DNA of 5,960 nucleotides from Bacteroidales bacterium (GTDB taxonomy: Bacteria; Bacteroidota; Bacteroidia; Bacteroidales; JAADGE01). Position numbers and translations under genes: made by a program. The stretch is from the NCBI GenBank assembly GCA_026987795.1, contig JALSMF010000316.1:1-5960 (forward strand), in the 5' to 3' direction. Shown in pieces: positions 1-5,092 of this stretch. A model generated the notes under the pieces. That model was not told the DNA's origin, did no database searches, and saw nothing but the letters and a program-made list of their open reading frames with translations. Position 1 is the first letter of the stretch, and each line of letters begins with the position of its first letter.

Positions 1-576
1 GGGTCCGCCGCCTGAAACCATTAAGTAACCGTCTTCCGTAAGCTCTTTCGATAGTTTTGCAACTTGCTTATAATCATCGGTATTACGAGCAAGGCTGTGT
101 CCGCCCATAATCGCAACAACCTTTTTTTCATCATAATTGCTTAAAAAATCATATAAAGCATCAGTAATCGAGTGGTCGTGTAAGCGACGAGCAAGTGTTT
201 CTTTTATGCTGTCGGCTTCTTTTCCCGTTTGAATGAAATGATTGTAAACAATTTTATCGAAAGTTTTTTCGTAAGTTTCCGGTTTGCCGAGTTCATATTT
301 CCCGTAAAGGTCATCTTTATCATACAAACGATTCATATAAATATTATACGGAACATCTAATTTCGGAAAAATATAGTTTTCTTTTTCTGTATGTTGTTTA
401 ATTTTTTCGGTCATTTTACAGCCGAGAAACAAACAGTTGCTGAAATAAAAACGAGAAATCTCTTCTTCAAATTCTGTTAAATCAACATCTTGAAAAGCAA
501 CTTTATCAATTATGCCTCCGTGTTTTCGGAATAAGCTTTTTAATTCTGTCCGACTTTCTATTTCTGCATATTTCAT
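1..576 (-). CDS. Long-form LOG-family Rossmann nucleotide-binding protein (N-terminal 192 residues, 3' end outside window)
   Basis: The reading frame is open from the ATG at 576 to the left edge, giving 192 residues with no stop. The last part carries the LOG/lysine-decarboxylase-like (COG1611-type) Rossmann start: IMGGHSLARNT (about 156-166), then GGGP at 189-192, which is the beginning of the family GGGPGAMEA nucleotide-binding motif; the rest lies outside the window. Before it is an extended N-terminal region of about 150 residues with LFLGC at 49-53 and LHDHSITDAL at 132-141. From memory, both belong to the long (roughly 500-residue) LOG-like proteins and are absent from the short cytokinin-activating LOG phosphoribohydrolases. 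The substrate is therefore unknown; a nucleotide or nucleoside monophosphate is a family-based guess. No signal peptide is visible, so it is probably cytoplasmic. It starts 45 bp after the KAS III stop with no terminator between them, so it is probably co-transcribed. The leader is A/T-rich with no Shine-Dalgarno sequence. Confidence 0.85.
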   Translation of the reverse strand, partial: MKYAEIESRTELKSLFRKHGGIIDKVAFQDVDLTEFEEEISRFYFSNCLFLGCKMTEKIKQHTEKENYIFPKLDVPYNIYMNRLYDKDDLYGKYELGKPETYEKTFDKIVYNHFIQTGKEADSIKETLARRLHDHSITDALYDFLSNYDEKKVVAIMGGHSLARNTDDYKQVAKLSKELTEDGYLMVSGGGP

Positions 577-621
577 TTTAAATTAAATATTATGAAATTC
601 ACTGATTTTTATTAAAATACA

Positions 622-1629
622 CTACCAGCGTATAAGAGCCGAAGCCCATGTAAATCCGCTGCCGAATGCAGCCAAAGCAAAAAGTTGCCCGTCTTTTATT
701 CTGCCTTGCTCCCAAAGTTCGCTTAATAAAATAGGTATGGTAGCAGCGGTAGTATTTCCGTATTTTTGGATATTATTATAAACTTTATCATCCGGCAAAC
801 GTAAAAATTTCTGAACCATCTGAGAAATTCTGAGGTTTGCCTGATGCGGTAAAAACATGTCAATGTCGGCAGTTGTAAGATTATTTGCTTTCAAAGCCTC
901 ATTTGTAACTTCAGGCATACGTTTTACGGCATTTTTAAATACAAGTTGTCCGTCCATCTGAGGACTTATTTTATCAAATTCAAGATATTGATTTTCATAT
1001 ACCGAATGCCCTTTATCATTGGTGCCCGGTTCTCTTATACATAATACGTCCGCAAACTCACCCTGAGAATGTAAATGAGTCGACAAAATTCCTTTGCCTT
1101 CTTCCTCTGTTGCTTCTAAAACAGCTGCTCCGCCGCCGTCTCCGAACAATACTCCCATTCCTCTGCCGCGAGTTGTTAAATCTAACGCAATGCTTTGTGT
1201 TTCTGAACCGATTACCAGTATTCGCTTATACATTCCTGTTTTAATAAATTGATCGGCAATTGATAAAGCATATATAAAACCGGAACATTGAGCTCTTACG
1301 TCTATTGCCGGTTTTGTTCCCATACCGAGCATATGCTGAAGCAGAACCCCGCTTCCCGGAAAATAAAAATCGGGGCTTAATGTTGCAAAAACTATCGCAT
1401 CAATATCATCGGATGTAATATTTGCTCTTTTCATAGCAACTAATGAGGCTTTATATGCCATTTTTGCAGTAGAACCTTTTTCCGGCGGAGTATAAAAATG
1501 CCTTTCTTTTATACCCGTTCGCTCCTGAATCCATTCATCCGAAGTATCCATTAATTTTTCTAAATCAAAATTTGTTACAATATTATCGGGAACATAATGC
1601 CCTACTCCTGTTATTTTAGAATGAAACAT
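622..1629 (-). CDS. fabH: 3-oxoacyl-ACP synthase III (KAS III / FabH-type)
   Basis: 335 residues of a thiolase-fold condensing enzyme. In the classical role KAS III condenses acetyl-CoA (or another acyl-CoA) with malonyl-ACP to start type II fatty-acid synthesis in the cytoplasm. The catalytic triad is visible: Cys115 in AQCSGF, His262 in PHQAN, and Asn292 in YGNTTAATIP. DTSDEWIQERTGI (28-40) is the usual N-terminal signature, and FGDGGGAAVL (162-171) and AAFGSGFTWA (320-329) are typical glycine-rich segments. Compared with E. coli FabH (317 residues; Cys112, His244, Asn274) the His-Asn spacing is the same, but about 15 extra residues lie between Cys and His, roughly at 185-225. It is not next to plsX, rpmF or fabD, and Bacteroidota often carry several KAS III copies, so it could be a paralogue with another acyl substrate. 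The ATG at 1629 places the signature at the normal distance. The LOG gene follows 45 bp downstream. Confidence 0.9.
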   Translation of the reverse strand: MFHSKITGVGHYVPDNIVTNFDLEKLMDTSDEWIQERTGIKERHFYTPPEKGSTAKMAYKASLVAMKRANITSDDIDAIVFATLSPDFYFPGSGVLLQHMLGMGTKPAIDVRAQCSGFIYALSIADQFIKTGMYKRILVIGSETQSIALDLTTRGRGMGVLFGDGGGAAVLEATEEEGKGILSTHLHSQGEFADVLCIREPGTNDKGHSVYENQYLEFDKISPQMDGQLVFKNAVKRMPEVTNEALKANNLTTADIDMFLPHQANLRISQMVQKFLRLPDDKVYNNIQKYGNTTAATIPILLSELWEQGRIKDGQLFALAAFGSGFTWASALIRW

Positions 1630-1755
1630 AAAATATAAAATTTAGAATAAAAAAAACGGTCTAAAATTAACCTTTTTTAAATTACTAAAAAATAAAAGTA
1701 TTCTGAAAATTTTAAAAATACGACCAAAATAAATATTCGATTTTTTTAATAGAGT

Positions 1756-1785
1756 TATGTATAAAATTTTGTTATAATACATTTG
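1756..1785 (+). promoter_or_regulatory. Predicted Bacteroidota-type promoter for the lipoprotein gene
   Basis: TACATTTG at 1778-1785 fits the Bacteroidota -7 consensus TAnnTTTG exactly. TATG at 1756-1759, 18 bp upstream, is one mismatch from the -33 TTTG element. Transcription would start near 1792, leaving a leader of about 50 nt before the ATG at 1842. The same octamer lies upstream of sucC. The rest of the 212-bp divergent region (1630-1841) is very AT-rich and holds no ORF; for leftward fabH only a one-mismatch -7 box was seen (1725-1732). Confidence 0.55.
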
Positions 1786-1841
1786 TTTTTTTATAAAATA
1801 ATATTTATCTATGTGCGTTTAAACCCAAAAAAATATTTATT

Positions 1842-2372
1842 ATGATTAAAAGAATTTTATTTGCATTTATTGCCGTGTTATTTATAATGTCTTGCAACGA
1901 AGACTCTGATAACACTAATAATCAAAGTGATACAACAGAAATAACAAGCACCGAGCTTCCTGTTGTCAGTTTAGCGGAATTTGATTCTCTGGCAGCAAAT
2001 TATGTAGGAAAAGAGATTAAAATAAGCGGAATTATTGACCACATATGCAAGCACGGAGGAAAAAAGCTTTTGCTTGTTGACGGAGACAAAGACATTCATG
2101 TTTTAGGAGATGAAAGATTTGACGAATCATTATCAGGAAGCAAAGCAACCGTTATCGGTATTGTTGAAGAAGAAAGAATAGATTCTGCATATTTAGCGGA
2201 AAAGCTTAAACACGACCAAGGAAGTTACGGAGGCGGCAGCGAAGCTGACAAAGAAAAACTGGCAAGAATTACCGAATATATCAATATGATGCAGGATTCA
2301 TTAAAAAAATCCGGTGTTGATCATTTTTCAAATTATTCTCTCAAATTTATTTCTTTAGAAGAAGAGAAGTAA
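1842..2372 (+). CDS. Small OB-fold-like lipoprotein with an HxCxH motif, function unknown
   Basis: 176 residues. Residues 1-18 are a lipoprotein signal: two basic residues (KR), a hydrophobic core, and the lipobox IMSC with Cys18 as the lipidated residue. An Asn/Asp/Ser/Thr-rich linker (19-38) follows, so the protein should be anchored to the inner or outer membrane, facing the periplasm or the surface. Residues 40-110 read as a five-strand OB-like domain (VGKEIKISGIIDHICKHGG, then KKLLLVDG, then KATVIGIVEE), resembling the tRNA_anti-like lipoprotein domains of Bacteroidota. The notable motif is HICKHGGKK (67-75), with His67, Cys69 and His71 as possible metal or haem ligands; this is inference. 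Cys69 is the only cysteine in the mature chain besides the lipidated one. A Gly-rich spot (127-132) leads to a probable helix (134-156). The PepSY-associated membrane gene follows 94 bp downstream, beyond a terminator, suggesting a shared envelope role. No specific function is recognised. Confidence 0.8.
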   Translation: MIKRILFAFIAVLFIMSCNEDSDNTNNQSDTTEITSTELPVVSLAEFDSLAANYVGKEIKISGIIDHICKHGGKKLLLVDGDKDIHVLGDERFDESLSGSKATVIGIVEEERIDSAYLAEKLKHDQGSYGGGSEADKEKLARITEYINMMQDSLKKSGVDHFSNYSLKFISLEEEK

Positions 2373-2384
2373 AAACAGTTATAA
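2372..2384 (+). repeat. 13-bp direct repeat, copy 1
   Basis: AAAACAGTTATAA begins on the last base of the lipoprotein stop codon. An identical copy lies at 2450-2462. The two copies bracket the hairpin terminator with a 78-bp period. An exact 13-mer is unlikely by chance over this distance, although the AT-rich composition raises the odds somewhat. Confidence 0.6.
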
Positions 2385-2396
2385 GATTTAGTATTT

Positions 2397-2440
2397 AAAC
2401 TTTTCGGGCATAAATATTTGCTCGGAAAGTTTTTATTTTT
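2397..2440 (+). terminator. Rho-independent terminator after the lipoprotein gene
   Basis: A 13-bp stem forms between 2397-2409 (AAACTTTTCGGGC) and 2420-2432 (GCTCGGAAAGTTT), with two G-U wobbles and a 10-nt A/T-rich loop. It is followed by a T-rich tract with one A interruption (2430-2440). This is the strongest hairpin noticed in the window. It should end most lipoprotein transcripts before the PepSY gene, which would then need read-through or its own promoter. The opposite strand also has an A-rich flank but no convergent gene needs it here. Confidence 0.8.
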
Positions 2441-2449
2441 CGGATTATT

Positions 2450-2462
2450 AAAACAGTTATAA
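2450..2462 (+). repeat. 13-bp direct repeat, copy 2
   Basis: Second exact copy of AAAACAGTTATAA, ending 4 bp before the PepSY gene start codon, so it forms that gene's translation leader. Copy 1 is at 2372-2384. Confidence 0.6.
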
Positions 2463-2466
2463 TAAA

Positions 2467-3024
2467 ATGAAACAGTTAAGAAAATGGAGCAGAATTCTGC
2501 ATCGCGATATAGGTTTTTTTTTCATAGGAGCAACTTTGATTTATGCAATATCAGGTATTGCCGTAAATCATATAAAAGACTGGAATCCTAACTACATCGT
2601 AACAATAAAAAAAATTAAAACAAACGAGAATTTTGCATCAAAAGATAATATTAAGACTAAGATACTGACATTATTAAACAATTTAGATTCAAAATATGAA
2701 TATAAAAGTCATAATTTTATTGAAAACGGAAAGATTTTAAGAATTTATCTTGAAGGGCGTTCTTCGGTAACGGTTAATGTTTTAACAGGAGAAACAGTTG
2801 CTGAATTTATGAAAAAAAGACCTGTTTTTTATGAAGTAAATTTTCTTCATTACAATCCTAATAAATGGTGGACTTGGTTTTCGGATATTTTTGCAGGAGC
2901 ACTTATATTGCTTGCTCTGACATCACTATTTATGGTAAAAGGCAAAAAAGGAGCTTGGGGAAGAGGCGGTATTTACATAGCTCTCGGAATTATTATTCCT
3001 TTACTGTTTTTGATTTTTTCCTGA
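2467..3024 (+). CDS. PepSY-associated three-helix inner-membrane protein
   Basis: 185 residues. The N-terminus (KWSRILHRDIGFFFIG then AISGIAVNH) is the typical start of PepSY-associated TM proteins, followed by three predicted membrane helices at about 16-34, 138-157 and 167-184. Residues 36-125 form a single extracytoplasmic domain; YLEGRSSVTVNVLTGETV (94-111) resembles a PepSY strand-turn-strand. Residues 120-160 (NFLHYNPNKWWTWFSD, then LFMVKGKKG) match the conserved second-helix region of the family. His12, His35 and His128 lie at the membrane borders and could be haem or metal ligands, as proposed for related PepSY-TM ferric-reductase-like proteins; this is inference. The short basic C-terminal loop (158-166) should be cytoplasmic. 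The leader has no Shine-Dalgarno sequence; the ATG sits 4 bp after a 13-bp repeat. A T9 tract lies at codons 16-19. The stop is 7 bp from that of the convergent Mur ligase gene. The specific role is unknown. Confidence 0.8.
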   Translation: MKQLRKWSRILHRDIGFFFIGATLIYAISGIAVNHIKDWNPNYIVTIKKIKTNENFASKDNIKTKILTLLNNLDSKYEYKSHNFIENGKILRIYLEGRSSVTVNVLTGETVAEFMKKRPVFYEVNFLHYNPNKWWTWFSDIFAGALILLALTSLFMVKGKKGAWGRGGIYIALGIIIPLLFLIFS

Positions 3025-3031
3025 TTTATCA

Positions 3032-4402
3032 TTAAAAAAATTTTTCTTTTACATACTCTGCAAAATCTTTTAATGACGGATCTCTGGCTCCGGTAAGAAG
3101 AATTACGTCTCCTAATTTCAGTTCATCTTTTATTTTGTAAGGAAACATTTTTCTGTCTTTAACAAAGAATGCTTTTTTACCTTTTTTTCTGATATCCTGA
3201 ATCAATTCGTCTGCAGAAATATTTCTGTCAGTTGTTCCGCCGGCATAATATATTTCCGACATCCATATCTCATCTTGATCTCTTAATGCTTCCGAAATTT
3301 CTTTAACAAACTCATTTCTCAAAAACTTAACAGGCTTAAAGCCATGAGGCTGAAACCAAACTATCAAACGCGAAGTTCGGAATTGACATGCTTTGATTGA
3401 TGCCGACAACTTTGCCGGATTATGAGCGTAATCATCAATTAATGTTATACCATTCTTATTTTCAATAATTTGATGCCTCCTGAAAATACCCTCATAAGAT
3501 TTAAGAGCATCGGCGGAAGTCTCAATCGAAATACCGGACAGAGAACAGGCTGCAACTGCCGCCGCTGCATTTTCGGCATTATGCTTTCCTATTTGGGGTA
3601 TTTTAAAATCTATTCCGTTAACGGTAAAAATAATTTTAAACCCTATTTGCTTAAAATTGCTTATTCTGAATCCGGAACTTCTCGAAAAGCCGAAATTATT
3701 TTTTTTATTAACAGATATTCCTTTTGTTTTATCATTATTTGCAATCAATAATTCGGAGTTGTCCGCAAAAATATCGAATAATTTTATTAATTCGGGTACT
3801 TCCTTATGGTCTTTATCTATATTTAGAATTATACCGATATAAGGCTTATATTTTACTACAGAGCCGTCAGACTCATCAGCTTCCGTTATAAGGTATTCAC
3901 CTTTTCCGGCAACGGCATTTCCTATTTTTCCGAATTTTTGAATGTCAATTAGTCCGGCACCCGTAATTAGTGAAGGTTTGTATCCGGCAAAATTCATAAT
4001 ATGATATATCATTGCCGATACAGTCGATTTTCCTGAAGTTCCGCTTACGGCAACTGTTTTTTTTGTTTCGGTAATTGCTGCAAGCAAATCGGAACGCATT
4101 ACAACGGGAATATTTTTTTCAAGGGCATATTTATATTCGGGAACTTCGGGTTCTATTGCAGACGACACCACAACAATCTCAATATCATTTGTTATGCCTG
4201 AGGTGTCCTGAGGATAGCATTTTATACCCTCATTTTCAAGTTGTTTTTGCCTGAAAGTTTTATCATAAGCAGAAAACCGCCTGTCTGAACCCGAAACGTT
4301 TTTTCCCGTTCCGGCAAGATACTGTGCAATTGCACTCATACCGTCTCCTGCAATTCCTATAAAAAAAAAGTTTTGTATTTTGTGTAATTCAATATCTTTC
4401 AT
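3032..4402 (-). CDS. MurC-like Mur ligase family protein (probable paralogue of UDP-N-acetylmuramate ligase)
   Basis: 456 residues with the three-domain Mur ligase layout. The N-terminal Rossmann domain has FIGIAGDGMSAIA (14-26) and VSGSD (36-40), as in MurC. The central ATPase domain has the P-loop GTSGKST (121-127), EADESDGS (174-181) and NIDKDH (194-199). GKHNAENAAAAVAA (272-285) and FRRH (307-310) follow, and the C-terminal domain has DDYAHNP (323-329), FQPHGF (350-355) and TGARDPSL (437-444). Mur ligases join an amino acid or peptide to a UDP-muramyl precursor using ATP, in the cytoplasm. MurC and Mpl normally have a histidine in the P-loop (GTHGKTT or GSHGKTT); here it is serine, and the C-terminal motifs also differ from standard MurC. 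It does not fit Mpl. It lies outside a dcw cluster, so a specialised MurC paralogue is more likely than the essential MurC; its acceptor and donor are unknown. It follows the SpoU gene by 22 bp, probably as an operon. Confidence 0.8.
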   Translation of the reverse strand: MKDIELHKIQNFFFIGIAGDGMSAIAQYLAGTGKNVSGSDRRFSAYDKTFRQKQLENEGIKCYPQDTSGITNDIEIVVVSSAIEPEVPEYKYALEKNIPVVMRSDLLAAITETKKTVAVSGTSGKSTVSAMIYHIMNFAGYKPSLITGAGLIDIQKFGKIGNAVAGKGEYLITEADESDGSVVKYKPYIGIILNIDKDHKEVPELIKLFDIFADNSELLIANNDKTKGISVNKKNNFGFSRSSGFRISNFKQIGFKIIFTVNGIDFKIPQIGKHNAENAAAAVAACSLSGISIETSADALKSYEGIFRRHQIIENKNGITLIDDYAHNPAKLSASIKACQFRTSRLIVWFQPHGFKPVKFLRNEFVKEISEALRDQDEIWMSEIYYAGGTTDRNISADELIQDIRKKGKKAFFVKDRKMFPYKIKDELKLGDVILLTGARDPSLKDFAEYVKEKFF

Positions 4403-4424
4403 AACTTACTTGTAATTCTCAAAG

Positions 4425-4958
4425 TTAATTATTTTTTATTCTTCTGTAAAAATCCCAAAGCACAATACCCGCACTTACTGAAATATTTAAAGAGTGCTTT
4501 GTTCCTTCCTGCGGAATTTCAATACAATAATCACTTATGTCAACAACTTTCTGCTGCACGCCTTTAACTTCATTTCCGAAAATAAGAGCATATTTACGGC
4601 TGCTTTTAACATCAAAATCATTAAGCATAATACTTCCTTGTGCTTGTTCAACAGATATTATTTCATATTTGTTCTTCTTTAAAAGTTCAATAAGTTCTTC
4701 AGTTTTTTCATAATATTCCCAATCAACACTTTCTGTTGCCCCGAGGGCCGTCTTGCGAATATCATTATGCGGAGGTCTTGCAGTTATTCCGCAAAGAAAT
4801 ATTTTTTCAATAAGAAAAGCATCGGAGGTTCTGAAGACCGAACCGATATTATTCATACTTCTTATATTATCCAAAACAACCGTAACAGAAATTTTTTCGG
4901 TGTTTTTAAACTCTTCCGTTGTTTTTCTGCCTAATTCGCAATTTTTCAGCTTTCTCAT
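4425..4958 (-). CDS. SpoU/TrmH-family RNA 2'-O-methyltransferase
   Basis: 177 residues from the ATG at 4958. The frame is open to a TTG at 4997, but ATG is preferred because MRKLKNCELGR is the N-terminus I recall for Bacteroidota members, and the extra 13 residues add no domain. The three SPOUT motifs are present: LDNIRSMNNIGSVFRTSDAF (29-48) with the catalytic-type Arg43; ALIFGNEVKGV (124-134); and IPQEGTKHSLNISVSAGI (148-165). These form the trefoil knot that binds S-adenosylmethionine. The enzyme methylates a ribose 2'-OH, most probably in tRNA or rRNA, as a cytoplasmic dimer. It lacks the N-terminal L30e-like domain of RlmB types, and the exact target nucleotide cannot be read from the sequence. 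The Mur ligase gene follows 22 bp downstream; there is no obvious functional link, so this is probably just a shared transcript. Confidence 0.9.
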   Translation of the reverse strand: MRKLKNCELGRKTTEEFKNTEKISVTVVLDNIRSMNNIGSVFRTSDAFLIEKIFLCGITARPPHNDIRKTALGATESVDWEYYEKTEELIELLKKNKYEIISVEQAQGSIMLNDFDVKSSRKYALIFGNEVKGVQQKVVDISDYCIEIPQEGTKHSLNISVSAGIVLWDFYRRIKNN

Positions 4959-5013
4959 TATACTGTTATTTTTTTCCGTCAAAATAAAATATGTCAAAGA
5001 ATATAATATCCGG

Positions 5014-5045
5014 TTTTTTAAATTTGAATAAAAAAACTACATTTG
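5014..5045 (+). promoter_or_regulatory. Predicted Bacteroidota-type promoter for sucC
   Basis: TACATTTG at 5038-5045 is an exact TAnnTTTG -7 box and is identical to the box upstream of the lipoprotein gene. A T-run at 5014-5017 sits 20 bp upstream, one mismatch from the -33 TTTG. Transcription would start near 5052, leaving a leader of about 40 nt before the ATG at 5093. Confidence 0.5.
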
Positions 5046-5084
5046 GGCATTGAAAAATTAACATATCTTTATAAAAATATAAAA

Positions 5085-5092
5085 CAAAAGTA
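5085..5092 (-). promoter_or_regulatory. Possible promoter -7 box for the SpoU/Mur ligase operon
   Basis: On the minus strand this reads TACTTTTG, an exact TAnnTTTG match, with CTTG (5111-5114) 18 bp upstream as a one-mismatch -33. The transcript would have a leader of about 120 nt before 4958. It overlaps the sucC translation leader and start region, so the two promoters would be divergent and partly face each other. The match is short and the leader is long, so this is tentative. Confidence 0.3.

Noticed and set aside
22..57. Pentapeptide-repeat-like feel of the LOG protein N-terminus (F/L every five residues around 28-53)
   Set aside because: Only a couple of units fit and the LFLGC segment is better explained as part of the long LOG family N-terminal domain.
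1650..1680. Possible T-tailed hairpin in the fabH leader (minus strand GGT...ACC followed by a T-run)
   Set aside because: The stem is only 3 bp and there is no alternative pairing, so it is not a credible attenuator or riboswitch.
1725..1732. Candidate -7 box for fabH on the minus strand (TTATTTTG)
   Set aside because: It has one mismatch in the TA dinucleotide and no -33 TTTG at the right spacing.
3470..3842. Two plus-strand open frames (3470-3751 and 3657-3842)
   Set aside because: They lie wholly antisense to the well-supported Mur ligase gene and show no recognisable domain.
4959..4997. TTG start giving the SpoU protein 13 extra residues
   Set aside because: The ATG at 4958 begins the N-terminus I recall for the family; the extension uses a rare start and adds no known element.
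4494..5031. Two plus-strand open frames (4494-4682 and 4753-5031)
   Set aside because: They are antisense to the SpoU methyltransferase, whose three motifs are clear; the hydrophobic translations are typical shadows of AT-rich DNA.
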